Assembly: GCA_033782935.1 (NCBI GenBank)
Contig: JAWQEG010000634.1
Coordinates: 539,501-603,500 of the forward strand
DNA from: Petrolisthes cinctipes
Taxonomy: Eukaryota > Arthropoda > Malacostraca > Decapoda > Porcellanidae
Reading direction: 5' to 3'
DNA length: 64,000 bases
Part shown: piece after piece, positions 45,471-57,519 of the stretch
Numbering within the stretch: position 1 is the first letter of the stretch
How the letters are laid out: every line of letters begins with the position of its first letter
Notes under the pieces: generated by a model
Told to the model about the DNA's origin: nothing
Databases searched by the model: none
The model's input: only the letters and a program-made list of their open reading frames with translations
Made by a program: the position numbers and the translations under genes

Positions 45471-45860
45471 ATGGCTCTTAATGACAACAATACCAACAAG
45501 AGACTACAGATGCAATTATTACTTCGTTCTTCTCTAGGGACTCACGTTTTTGACATATATCAAGGACATACAGTGGCTCACATACGAACATTTATCAGTC
45601 AAGTTGATTATATACCAATTAATGATATTAAATTATATGCATCTGGAGTATTACTAAATAATGATAATCAACTTTTGTCAACTTTAACCTCAGTAATTAT
45701 TGATGTTAATGTATCACTGAAGGGAGGTAAAGTTCACGGCTCACTGTCCCGTGCTGGTAAAGTCAAAAACCAAACCCCAAAAATACTAAAGACTGAAAAG
45801 AAGAAACCAAAGACAGGAAGAGCCAAAAAAAGAAAACAATATAATAAACGATTTGCATAA
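45471..45860 (+). CDS. FAU-like: FUBI-eS30 (FAU) paralogue, array copy D
   Basis: 129 residues, differing from B and C by one amino acid: Asn to Thr in the Lys-rich eS30 linker (ILKTEKKK). The ubiquitin-like domain, LKGG junction, ubiquicidin-core equivalent and early stop are all kept. Promoter and splice sites are intact although the rest of this unit has been rearranged. Confidence 0.9.
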   Translation: MALNDNNTNKRLQMQLLLRSSLGTHVFDIYQGHTVAHIRTFISQVDYIPINDIKLYASGVLLNNDNQLLSTLTSVIIDVNVSLKGGKVHGSLSRAGKVKNQTPKILKTEKKKPKTGRAKKRKQYNKRFA

Positions 45861-46567
45861 GTTTCTTCCCAATAACTAAATATGTAACATAACTAAATAT
45901 ATAACAACAACTAAATATTTAACTTAACTAAATATATAACAACAAAGAAAACAATATAATAAACTATTTGTATAAGTATTATACTGAGGATACATTATTT
46001 TAATTATAATTTATAGTAATGTTATTTTATAAACATGTTAATATTTAATTAATAGTAGTAATACAGTAGCTCTGTAATGTAGTATTGTATTGAGGAAACA
46101 TATTAAATTTATTTTATGATAAAGTAATAAGTTGGTTTGTATATTTATTGTATCTATTACCCAAATATTTATTGTTATTTGTGTTCTTAGTTTAATGAGT
46201 TTATTATAATTGTATTTTTAACAAAGAGGACTTATGATATTTAATAGTGTTCGTAATAAATAATGTTGTATTATCGTATTTAAAATAAAATTATTTTTTT
46301 TCAATCTATGTTGTATTCGTAATCCTAATATTATATGTACCAAATATATGACAAGTGTTTGCTGTATTGTTCAAAAAGGGAATTAAATAATAATCCTTTT
46401 AAATAACTGGTAAATTAAATTAAATAAACTATTATGAGGGGAAATATTTTAGAATGTGAAATTATATTAAAATAAAAATGTGTGGACAATTGTGGTGTTG
46501 CTGTAGCAGACTGTACCCTCCTGGTTCAAGGTCATGATTGTAATGCTACCAACACATACACGGTGTA

Positions 46568-46610
46568 CAGCCACAATCAAATAACTACCGACACTTTACT
46601 TCCATCGTGC
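46568..46610 (+). mobile_element. Truncated MITE (CAGCCACAATC family), copy 4
   Basis: Only the left ~43 bp remain. It is cut at CCATCGTGC and joined to ATAGTAGACATACAT, which in unit B lies about 2.6 kb further on. This marks the deletion in unit D. Confidence 0.8.
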
Positions 46611-46630
46611 ATAGTAGACATACATATGTA

Positions 46631-47703
46631 CAGTTGGGGAATAATGTATGTGAACACTGTTGGCGACTTCTGGCAACATCCCCAAAAGTAAACACATCAA
46701 TGAGAGAAAGTATTTATGAATTGAAGGATAACTTTTATTTCACTGTCTGTGGTTGGTCAACATCACCCAATATTATAGTCTTTTTGAAATATACTGAGCG
46801 CGAAGGCGTTGGCCACTTCCGAGATTTACCTGACTGCTACGGTGCCAGATCTCGTCTGGACAATTATGGGATTAGATCCTTATTAAAAATGACAGCCAGC
46901 CCTCACTAACCCACCGCCTGTTCTCTCTCTCTCTCTCTGTTGCCTATATATCGCTTGCCGTTAACAACAAAACATAAAATGTAAATCTTTCCTTTTCTGT
47001 TGACACATTATGTTTTATTATAAATGCGATACTTTTCTGAGGATATAACATAATTTTTCGTTTGTTTTGACTTTTATTCCTCACCACCACTGCTCGTGAT
47101 GGTGCAGTGATAGGTCCTCTATTTGCTTTCTCTTCTAAATAGTACTTATTTACATTATAAATAAGTTATCTCTTTCTCTACTATGTAAAACATGATAGCG
47201 AGTAGCAGAGGTTGAGCTCCATCTTGAGTGGCAGCCAGAGGAAAAGTGACGGTAGTGACCTGAGTTGACAGGTGGAGCTTATACACTTATAACTGAGTAC
47301 ACTCACCCTAGGTGTAGCCTACTGACAACGTCGGAAAAATTTTCTGCCCAGTGTTGTGATACATATATATATATTATCATTGTTAATATGAGAAGTGAAT
47401 GATACTTTCATATACCTACATGGCCTTAGTAGTGAAGTAAATGTATACGTATTAATTTTGATTAATTTAGCATCAGCAAATAGCTGATATGAGAGAGTGA
47501 GTGAAGTGTATTGGTCTGATTTGGCAACATTGCGGGAGGGAAAAACCTCCCAACAGCCAACGCCTCAGCGCTCAGTATATTTTGAAAAGACTATAGTTAT
47601 CATTCTGAAATAATGAATAAATTTTGTCTATTATTATCTTGTTTATCACTGACATTGTTACCAGAAGCCATCAACAGTGACCAGATACTTTGTTCCCCAA
47701 CTG
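46631..47703. mobile_element. Mariner-type element, ~1.07 kb, in unit D
   Basis: TA-flanked. Starts CAGTTGGGGAATAATGTATG and ends in the inverted AAAGTATCTGGTCACTG... / TTCCCCAACTG. About 46 bp of imperfect inverted repeat reach in to CTTCTGG. It sits inside the 70-bp repeat. No transposase was recognised. Confidence 0.75.
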
Positions 47704-47846
47704 TACATACTGGTCAATATATGGAGACAAGAACAGTGTGTGTGTTTGGGACTCTTTATAGTAGACATACATACATACTGGTCAATATATGGACAGAAGA
47801 ATAGTGTGTGTGTTTGGGACTCTTTATAGTAGACAGTATGTATGTA

Positions 47847-48765
47847 CACTCTCCCAAAAAAGTATCGGCATTGCTAGCTAGATCCTGCTGAGAAAAGATC
47901 GAAGCTACATGTATGACTGTACTGTGGGGTTGGTATTCCTGCTGGCAATGAGTTGATTCTCATTTCTGTACTAACGTGAAATCCTCTAGCATACATAATT
48001 CATGCATTAGGCAAGTCGTAGAGTAAGAGTTGTGACTTCATTTTTACATATATACGGTATGTAATTTTAATGATTGATGGTTTTGGGGGAGGGGGAATTT
48101 ACTGAATTATTGAATATGAGAATGATAACCCAGAGAATAAAGTTACCAAATCGGATTTTAACCAAAAAGGAATCTTAGAGTAGATTCGCTGTAACTGTAG
48201 TACTTTGTCTTAAATATAATGCAGTTATAGCATAGGGTAGGATCAAGTAGGCTTATGCTTTTTCTTATACTTCTAAATAAGGTTTTGTAAAGTAACACAG
48301 ACATTGCCCTCTCCAGAAAGTGACGTGTATAAACAAACATTTGAAGCAACCAACACCTCAAAGCATCACTCGATAATCTCGGGGGCTCAGTCTCAGGCCA
48401 CGACTGACGGCCTCCTGTCCCGAGGTAGAGCTGTATATAAAAAAGTAAAAATAAAATAAAATAAAGAAAGATAATGTTATATACCATTCGGCAACTACGG
48501 TGTGGATTAACTGAGTTTTCAGCATGAGAAATGGGCAAATGTTACGATATTTGAAATTTCTCTAATAGGTAAAGAAATGCCAATATGTTTCGATTTGCAT
48601 CCACTATAGTTTCTCTGACTCATAAAGCAATACGAATATGCATAATTGGCAACTTATCGGCAGGAATACCACTATCTATAAGGTTTCAAAGCAATGTACC
48701 ATAATGCTACGTTTATTGTCGTTTTCGTTAATTCGTTTTAATGCAGATACTTTTTTGGGAGAGTG
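47847..48765. mobile_element. Second TA-flanked element, ~0.92 kb, in unit D
   Basis: Starts CACTCTCCCAAAAAAGTATC and ends with the exact inverse, TA on both sides, and splits the AGTATGTATGTA / CACACATACTG sequence continuous in units B and C. Tc1/mariner style. No transposase was recognised. Confidence 0.8.
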
Positions 48766-48784
48766 TACACACATACTGATGAAT

Positions 48785-48945
48785 ATATGGTGGAGGGACG
48801 GAGGGAGAGGGGCAGACCGAGAGTGAGGGGGAGGGATGGAGTTGGGAGGAGGGACGCCAGTTGACGGGGAACAGGAGGGGTTCATGGAGGGATTCATTTG
48901 TGGCCACACCTTCGGGGATTAAGGCGTCTGGCAATAGACAGATAA
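48785..48945 (+). mobile_element. LINE 3' end fragment, unit D
   Basis: Counterpart of 37530-37700, cut off from its 5' flank by the preceding insertion. Confidence 0.65.
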
Positions 48946-49097
48946 ATAGAACATTAACTTTTCAATAATAAGGTTATGAAGGAAGGACTGGACAACAGTA
49001 ACCATTATTGAAGTCTTCTTTTATATTAATAATGAAACTACTTGGTAATATTTTGTAAAAAATAAGTTACATAATAACACTCCATGTCACTCTAAAG

Positions 49098-49780
49098 CAG
49101 TGGTTCTTAACCAGGGGTGCTCGCACCCCTAGGTGGTGCGAGGCCGGTTCCTAGGGGGTGCGAGGATAGGCATAATTAAAGCAAATTATATTTTTATATA
49201 CGCATGTTATTTTTTTCTGCAAAAAAAAATAATCTTTTTGCTACAGCAGTGTTTTGAGCTAGAGAAAAACCTACACCAAATTTCCTAATGAAGTGCCAAC
49301 GTTGCAACAGACTCGAGTAAATATGTATGTGATTCGGAGGGACGAGGGAGGGAGGACACGTATAGGTGACACAGAGGGAGGGAGGACACGTATAGGTGAC
49401 ACAGAGGGAGGGAGGTTATCGTCACCACCCTCCCGCACCATTAACACGCAGACCTCTGTTTGAGTGATTTATGGTTTCCCTGTTTTAATAACTTTTTCTT
49501 ATTGATACATATACAATAGGGTGGAGGATTGGTTGTGAATCATTTCTGATTTTGCTTTCTTCACATGTATTTAAATGGTCGGTTTATATAACATAAATCA
49601 TTACTGTAGCGGTGTAGCCATTACAATACTTTCATGGAATGTATTGTGATGGCTACAAATGTACTTATTAAAACCACGTATTTCAGTTTTAGCATTTTAT
49701 TTTTTCAGCAATAGAGGGGTGCGAGAACTGACTGCTGATTTGAAAGGGGTGCATATATTGAAAAAGGTCAAGAACCACTG
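49098..49780. mobile_element. hAT non-autonomous element, 683 bp, with 8-bp target duplication
   Basis: Starts CAGTGGTTCTTAACC and ends GGTCAAGAACCACTG, typical hAT termini. Flanked by CTCTAAAG at 49090-49097 and 49781-49788. Inside, GAGGGAGGGAGGACACG is duplicated. Confidence 0.9.
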
Positions 49781-49782
49781 CT

Positions 49783-49945
49783 CTAAAGTAAGCAATACAA
49801 GTTGGATTCTATTACATGTTAAATAATAACACTGTAAAGTAAGCAATACACCTTGCATTCTGTTACATGTTAAATAATAACATTCCATGTCACTCTAAAG
49901 TAAGCAATACACCTTGGATTCTATTACATGTTAAATAATAACACT
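49783..49945. repeat. ~60-bp tandem repeat flanking the array
   Basis: AAAGTAAGCAATACACCTTG, TTCTATTACATGTTAAATAA and CACTC, 3 units. The hAT element above inserted in one unit. Confidence 0.8.
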
Positions 49946-49974
49946 CTATCTGTATACGGTAGTATATATTATAC

Positions 49975-50745
49975 TGTAGGCTACCTACAGTATTGTATTA
50001 CAGTATACAGTATGCCAATATTATTAATGTCTATACCTATACCTTTGTATATGTACAATACCAGCCTAACTATTGTATTATATGGTATGCTAATAGTAAA
50101 TATTTAATATTAACCACAACATGACCAATAAATTACTGTTTTCCTTAGTAATTACTTTAAAACATATTTGTAAATTAATTACTACCCTATCTATTTCAAC
50201 ATATAGTACCAATTATTTACTATTATTTGTACAGTAGTTCCGCATAATTATGCTATTAAGGATTTATGATTTTGTGTACAACAGTTTTCTTGATAACATT
50301 GTAATGTATTTCGTTTAGAGGTTTGGGTAATGTTTTATTGTGTACTGAACATAAAATTTAATGTAACGGGAATGCTTTATATTATATTTTTACAGTCACA
50401 TTTGTATTATACTAAGTTAAGTGAAAGGTTTTTTTCTTTGATCAAAATCAATTAATCATAAACTCTGATAATTTTATGTATCATGAATTGAAGAGGCCTA
50501 ACGTAAAGCATCAGCCTATATATTGATGAAATTCTTTAACTTGAAAATTAATACTACTTTATATCTATTGTTTATTGTATAACGTTACCTGTAAAGGTAC
50601 TTTATGTGTTTAGTGTTAAGATAAAGTTACCATCATTATAATAAGTTGTGTATATCTACAGCCTGATGATATGTAACAATTCTGATAATTCATATGCTCT
50701 GAAAGTTCCATATTAAAATTCATCTAGCCTAGCGTTAAGCAAGAG
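49975..50745. repeat. Segmental duplication, block I copy 2
   Basis: Diverged partner of 17740-18520. The stretch corresponding to 18560-24730, including winged-helix copy 2, is absent here. Confidence 0.6.
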
Positions 50746-51065
50746 TAGTCAAATTACCAAAAAAATGCTTTACTGGCGATACGGCTTATACAATAACCAC
50801 AGATTATCTCCCACATTAGGGTAGACAGTATAGCGACCTACTGTATCCTCAGTGGGATATATTTACTGTAAAGTCTATAGGCTAAGTTAGGTAGAATATA
50901 TTCCTACCTTTAATATTGTTCTCTACTTGCTAAATCTACTTCTATTTCGCTTACGAGTTTCCTATGATTTAATTAATATAGCCTATAGTACTTTACCTAT
51001 GTGTATGATGAGTCACTTTACACCAACTTAATAAGAAAACAATAATAATTGTAGTTATGAAATAC
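50746..51065. other. Unannotated AT-rich spacer
   Basis: No gene or repeat seen. Confidence 0.45.
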
Positions 51066-51934
51066 GACATAATAATGATGGAGAGGAGTAAAGAAAACCC
51101 CAGCTAACTTATTAAAGTGTTATAGGGTCGATTCTACAGTGGTTGGTAAGCACGCAAACGAAAGAATCTTAGCTGTGTAAATTACTTATGGATGAATAAT
51201 TTAATGAATTTGGTGAGTAAACTATGCAGTGATCATCAATATCTAACTGTTGGATAGATTTTGTGAATGTGGATGCTCACCTTTTGGAAAATAATGAAGC
51301 CTTACAAGTGTGGTTGGTTGGGAAGCTAACAAACGAATACGACTGTGGAATCGACCCATAAAGTTATAGTGTACTTACCAATGTGGTGTATGAAGGAAGA
51401 ATATGAAGTGTTTTACAGTCCACATCAGATACCAGGGAGTATAGGCCTAATGGGCATTTTGGCATGGCCGACTTATTATCCTTTCGAGACAAAATACCGG
51501 TGTTGGCATTTTGTCACGCCGGCATTTTGACCAGACAGCGCCGGGGTAAACCTTCAGTTATATTATCTTTGCTATAACCTTTAACCATTATATATATATT
51601 TGTATATAACACAACACAACCATAATAATTGCATTTATAGCCTATAATAACACACCACAACCGTAATAAAACACCCCGGGGAGTATAATTATAATTATAC
51701 ATGCCGGGGCAAATTTTCAAGTTAATATTATGGTCTTCACTTATAACCATAAAATATATTTAGAACACAACACAACCATAATAATTGTGTATAACTTATT
51801 ACAACACACCACAACTAATAAATATTCTGATATCTAACACAACGTAAATAACAGCAACATATAACACAGCTAGAGTACCACACCCACACACGCCACAAGT
51901 TCAGAATCAACTGTAAAATATAATTTTATTTCAT

Positions 51935-51965
<31 letters not shown>

Positions 51966-52600
51966 TATAACCACACCCACAGTTCCAATGGACATTTTCT
52001 ATTGGTTACCGTTCACACTTACCATCAAGTATCATCCAATCATACAACACTAAACTAAAGGGGGCGGAGTCTATACTCATCCTCACAATATGTTGACACT
52101 TATATTAATTATTAATCCATTGTGTTTTTCAGTTTTTTCCGTGATCATATTATATTATCTTAAACATTATCAATACACATTTACTTTTTACAAGGTATGG
52201 AGTGACTCTAGTACCAGTGTAGGACCTCCAACACGTAAGGGGTCCAGTTCCGAGGCTAGCCTATAAATTTTAAAGTTTTGAACCTTAGTGGGTCTATAGG
52301 ATTACTCTGGCTCCCCTAGGACTCCTACCCTCTCTCCACCCCTATAACATTAGGGACTATAAAAGAGATACTATACTGCACCAGTGTACCTTCTGAAGAA
52401 TGGTGGGAGATGAGGAGTCGCCACTTGCCTACTATTGCATCATAATTATATACCTTTGGTAAACACAAGCTGATCCCAAACAAAAATGTTACAATGTTAA
52501 TATATAATATGGACAGCTGGAATTGTAAACAAATCCCATTACACAGTGTGTATGTAGTTCTCACCAAAGTAAAAATAATAGCTTATTTTTACCTTGGTTC
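51066..52600. repeat. Segmental duplication, block II copy 2
   Basis: Partner of 24730-25804 and 27778-27850, uninterrupted at the piggyBac site and with a MITE at 51125. (GT)n at 51943-51965 is expanded relative to copy 1. 51640-51730 partly repeats the preceding sequence. Confidence 0.8.
51125..51357. mobile_element. MITE with GGGTCGATTCCAC termini, copy 2
   Basis: GGGTCGATTC and GAATCGACCC ends, flanked by ATA on both sides. Copy 1 of block II (near 24770, GTTATAAAGTTATACTG) is the empty site, confirming a 3-bp duplication. Confidence 0.85.
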
Positions 52601-52775
52601 TCGTACACTCGTGATACATAATTTCTGACCATAGTGTGAGGAGCAGAAAGCTTCGAATCGCCTGGTATTGTTCATTTCTCCACCCAGTACACCTATAGAG
52701 GCTGAGTTCGAATGCAGGGTATGTGTGTGTGGTGCCTGCCGTTCGTCTCTGGTCAGGGATTACGTATCACGAGTG

Positions 52776-53556
52776 TACATGGCACACGGACACTTTTTCT
52801 GGCATCTTTTGGTATTTTGCTACCAAAAGATGCTCGTACGGGCATCTTTTGGTAGCAAAATACCAAAAGATGCCAGAAAATATCTCTCGTGTGACACGGG
52901 CTTTTACTGTATCGTTCGAATCTATTCATTTTAGGTCAAGATACACCGTAAATATAAATGAAAGCAAAGTTAATACATGTTATTTTTTTGTAATTTTGAT
53001 TATTTTTTAACAAGATTCAATACAATTTGAAAATCTAAAGCCTGTAATAGCCTCACGAAGTAACTAAAGAAATTAAGGATAAGGACCAAGTCATAATAGC
53101 ATCCCTGGACCAACCAACATTTGCCATTTATCTCGATTTTAAACGAAATGTGAAGAGCTGAGGAGTCACTATGTACTGTGCGGCGTGGTCGCTGCTCCAG
53201 TATGTAAACAAAGATGCCAGTATTGGCGGCAAGAAGACGATCACTCAGATTATATGCCAGAACGGATTGTAAGCCTCACAAACCAGACATTACTGTTACT
53301 ATGAGTGCATAGTATGTTGACCACATGAATTCTTACACAGGTTTTATAAAAAGAGGTCATTATTGTGAAAGTATTGCAATGAATGGTCTACCAAGTGACT
53401 CGGTGATTGTTTTGGTTTGTGGGAAGACGCCAGTGGAAGATGCTGGTAGACGAATCCACCGTGTGACTACACGCGTACTTTTTGCCACCAGTACGGGCAT
53501 CATTTGGTAGCAAAATACCAAAAGATGCCAGAAAATATCTCTCGTGTGACACGGGC
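52776..53556. mobile_element. Foldback-type element with nested palindromes
   Basis: 52795-52833 and 52842-52880 form a perfect 39-bp-arm hairpin with an 8-nt loop, and each arm is itself a near-palindrome around TTTTGC/GCAAAA. The phrase GGTAGCAAAATACCAAAAGA plus GTGACACGGGCT is repeated at 53506-53556. No transposase was recognised. Confidence 0.65.
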
Positions 53557-53883
53557 TAAAATTACACAGGCCAGCCTGTCCGGTGGCCTGAAATGGCCGG
53601 CCTTGACATGGTCTCACCTGCTCACTCACGATTCAGTACATATGGTTCAGTCGGCCTCACGTTTCTAGATCTCAGTGTTAGCGAAACTCTGTGTATTGAC
53701 GGTGGCAATGGATGCTCCTCTAACCACTTTCTAAAACGGCCTGAACCTGACCGGAGCCGGACTAAAAAAATCTGTCGACGACAGAAGGCCCTACGACACA
53801 CGACACGTTTTCGTTCCGATAGGCAGGCCACCAGGCTTGACGCCATCAAGAATTCTTAAATGCATTTTAATTAATTAATGCAA

Positions 53884-54228
53884 CTGTTCACACGACCCGT
53901 CGCCCTGCTGGCGGCAGCCATCCGTCGACCGACCGACCGACACGGATCGGATTCCTTCTAAAGAATACCTGGCCCGTTGAACGGCGCGGCGGCTGGGTGA
54001 TGAGTTGTGTGAACATGGACCCGTACAGAACCCGTCCATTTAGCTTAGTAAGCTTACCCACAGTCCCATACATTATATGACGGAACACTGCCACAGTGCC
54101 AGGTGATTGACTGTCTACAGTGATTGTCGGTCGGGCCACGAACGGTCAGTGTGAATACGTATTATAGTTGTTAAACGGAGGTGAGCTGGCGGCCTGTCTG
54201 TCGGAACCTAAACGGGTCGTGTGTATAG
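53884..54228. mobile_element. Small GC-rich element with TTCACACGACCCGT termini
   Basis: Starts GTTCACACGACCCGTCG and ends in the inverted AAACGGGTCGTGTGTATAG. An internal GTGTGAACATGGACCCGT is subterminal. Inserted within block II copy 2. Confidence 0.55.
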
Positions 54229-54479
54229 GCCCCTTTAGACTTTAGTTTGTTTCCAAATTACTGTAACCTTTTTAGTTTAGTTGTATGGCAGATGATTGTA
54301 AGGTTCCATGTCTGGTGTGATCCTACCATGTTCTAATTTCAACCAACATCTTTATTATTATTAGCCATTTAAACTATGTTTTTCATCTCTAATATAGTGT
54401 TATCAGATCACCAGGCTCCTCCCACCAGAGCTAGGCTAAGCGGGACGAATTTCTGCTGCCGACTGTACCTCCATCTCTC

Positions 54480-54935
54480 CATCGTGTACCTCCATCTCTC
54501 CAGACTCACATCAACCTGTCCTCTATGAGTCTATGCATTACACTGACAACAGATCAGAATGTCATCTGGCAACTCCTATCTGGTCTCGTCTGTCAACTTG
54601 TCCATTACAATAATAACAAACAAGAAAGATGACATGGCTGATCCTTGATACAATTCCACCTTTATCTTGAAGCCATCTGTTATTATTATTACACACCTCA
54701 CTGTTATTAATAATACACACCTCACTGTTGTTATTACTACACATCTCACTGCTATCACACTGTCCTCATACATAGGTTACAATATCCTACATCACCCTCA
54801 CATATTTCTGTCACTCCAAATCATTTTCTCGTACAGTACAATACAATAACACAACTCATCTCTCGGGACCCTGTCCTAGACTTTTTCTAGATCCGCAAAT
54901 ACACACTGCATCTCCTTCCTTTACTATACTCCACC
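54480..54935 (-). mobile_element. LINE reverse-transcriptase relic 2
   Basis: On the minus strand CVFADLEKV followed by DRVP (as in DLEKAYDRVPR) and, downstream, GFKIKVELYQGSAMSSFLFV (as in GxxQGSxLSPxLF). Stops, indels and an internal AC/AT repeat break it. Confidence 0.75.
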
Positions 54936-55340
54936 AACCATCAACGTAAACATTGTAGCCTATTTTGAGGAGATCTTTCTTCACATAGCCTATAACCATA
55001 TTATTTTTCACACACCATCACCTATCTTAGCTTTGCTTCTACTACTTTTTCCCACAACTTTTATGTTGTGACTGATTTACTATATACCTCTATAGTTACT
55101 ACAACACTATACATTACATATATTATTAAAGATCGATATTATTATACTTAACTTGTGTGTAAGGGTAGAGAGAACATTTTGTTACTGTAGAGAATCAGAT
55201 GGCAGTAAAAAAAGAGGGAGACAGGAAGGAACATCAGAGTAGTGGGTCTGGGTGGAGGCTGGAGACTTTATTAAACATGCTGATTGGTTGTGGATATAAC
55301 ACGTCATAATAATACTAAAACACTATTGGTTACTTTTTAA
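54936..55340. other. Spacer
   Basis: No gene seen. TGATTGGTTGTGG and a CACGTGG box near 55284 and 55340 resemble array promoter motifs but lack a TATA box. Confidence 0.4.
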
Positions 55341-55374
55341 CACGTGGCACAGCAACACCACATCTACAAGCCAA

Positions 55375-57050
55375 GGATCATAGACCATCTTCCCACCACC
55401 ACCATACCCTTGTCACTCACCATACCTACCACCACCACCATACCCTTGTCACTCACCATACCTGTCACCACCACCACCATACCCTTGTCACTCACCATAC
55501 CTGACACCACCACCACCATACCCTTGTCACTCACCATACCTGCCGCCACCACCACCACCATACCCTTGTCACTCACCATACCTGCCACCACCACCATACC
55601 CTTGTCACTCACCATACCTGACACCACCACCATATCCTTGTCACTCACCATACCTGCCACCACCACCACCATACCCTTGTCACTCAACATACCTACCACC
55701 ACCACCATACCCTTGACACTCACCATACCTTTGACACTCACCATACCTGCCGCCACCACCACCACCACCATACCCTTGACACTCACCATACCTGCCACCA
55801 CCACCACCACCATACCCTTGTCACTCACCATACCTACCACCACCACCATACCCTTGTCACTCACCATACCTGTCACCACCATACCCTTGTCACTCACCAT
55901 ACCTGCCACCACCATACCCTTGTCACTCACCATACCTGCCACCACCACCATACCCTTGTCACTCACCATACCTGCCACCACCACCACCATACCCTTGTCA
56001 CTCACCATACCTGACACCACCACCACCATACCCTTGTCACTCACCATACCTGTCACCACCACCACACCCTTGTCACTCACCATACCTACCACCACCACCA
56101 TCATACCCTTGACACTCACCATACCTACCACCACCACCATACCCTTGTCACTCACCATACCTGACACCACCACCATACCCTTGACACTCACCATACATGC
56201 CACCACCACCACCATACCCTTGTCACTCACCATACCTACCACCACCACCACCATACCCTTGACACTCACCATACCTACCACCACCACCATACCCTTGTCA
56301 CTCACCATACCTGTCACCACCACCATACCCTTGTCACTCACCATACCTACCACCACCACCATACCCTTGACACTCACCATACCTACCACCACCACCATAC
56401 CCTTGTCACTCACCATACCTGACACCACCACCACCATACCCTTGACACTCACCATACCTACCACCACCACCATACCCTTGACACTCACCATACCTGCCAC
56501 CACCACCACCATACCCTTGACACTCACCATACCTGACACCACCACCACCATACCCTTGTCACTCACCATACCTGCCACCACCACCACCATACCCTTGTCA
56601 CTCACCATACCTACCACCACCACCATACCCTTGTCACTCACCATACCTGCCACCACCACCACCATACCCTTGTCACTCACCATACCTGCCACCACCACCA
56701 TACCCTTGTCACTCACCATACCCTTGTCACTCACCATACCTACCACCACCACCACCATACCCTTGTCACTCACCATACCTGCCACCACCACCATACCCTT
56801 GTCACTCACCATACCTACCACCACCACCATACCCTTGTCACTCACCATACCCACCACCACCACCATACCCTTGACACTCACCATACCTTTGACACTCACC
56901 ATCCCTTCCACCATCACCACCACCATTATACCTGCCGCCACCACCACCACCACCACAATACCCTTGACACTCACCATACCTGCCACCACCACCACCACCA
57001 TACCTTTGACTCACCATACCTGCCGCCACCACCACCACCACCACCACTTA
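55375..57050. repeat. 1.7-kb minisatellite, unit ~33-42 bp
   Basis: Unit CATACCCTTGTCACTCACCA plus TACCTGCCACCACC, with variable numbers of CCA. Units are mostly multiples of 3 and lack stops, so long frames run on both strands (TTIPLSLTIPAT on plus, MVVVAGMVSDKG on minus). No ATG-initiated, family-like protein is supported. Confidence 0.9.
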
Positions 57051-57265
57051 GTCTGTAGGTTAGATTATGTGGTTCAATCACAAATGTGGCGGAGGTTAAG
57101 TTTTGTGTGAAAAGGAACAAAGATGTGGAGGCTATGATAGTAACAAGGTCAGAGTTACGTGAATATAATTCCTCTATCCTTGCATAAGGCAAGACAGTCC
57201 TGGGATTGCTGCATGCTCGGAGGAAGAAAGGTAAGACTACACCACACACACACACAGCAACACCT
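57051..57265. other. Spacer
   Basis: No gene. An AC run at 57240-57255. Confidence 0.45.
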
Positions 57266-57490
57266 CGTAAGGGAATTATTGCCTACGGTGATGTGGGCAG
57301 TACTTTAAGGGTTTGGGCGCCCCTTCGGTCCCAGACAATCCTTTTCAGTTCTTCAACTGTCCCTTCAATCCTTCCATTTCGTTAGTGCTTGTTGTCCCTC
57401 TTTCCTATCACCTTTTCCCACTGGTGAGAACTGGTTCTATCCAGAAATGAGGAGTTTGGCATCCTCTTCCACACCTTATAGCCTATTCTG
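57266..57490 (-). repeat. SINE-like dispersed repeat, copy 4
   Basis: ATTGCCTACGGTGATGTGGG, GGGCGCCCCTTCGGTCCCAG and TGGTTCTATCCAGAAATGAG. Reverse complement of copy 2. Confidence 0.8.
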
Positions 57491-57519
57491 TCTGTCGTTC
57501 TCTTATTAGATTGACCATT

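Larger units (their letters stand above)
32163..49085 (+). repeat. Three-unit tandem segmental array (B, C, D) carrying FUBI-eS30 paralogues
   Basis: Unit starts are near 32163, 38341 and 44272. Gene-to-gene spacing is 5988 and 5922 bp. Units B and C are almost identical throughout: promoter, gene, MITE, minisatellites, hAT relic, LINE 3' end and Penelope relic. Unit D lacks about 2.6 kb (junction near 46611) and carries three later insertions. The array is preceded by the palindrome. Confidence 0.9.

Noticed and set aside
46607..46909. 100-residue frame MHSRHTYVQL...
   Set aside because: It begins in the 70-bp repeat and runs into a TA-flanked element without any transposase motif.
48158..48538. 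126-residue minus-strand frame inside the second TA-flanked element
   Set aside because: No DDE/D motif or similarity to Tc1/mariner transposase seen.
55344..57110. Long plus-strand frame of 588 codons (and 545 codons on minus) as a protein gene
   Set aside because: Starts at GTG, consists wholly of a minisatellite, and is equally open on the opposite strand.
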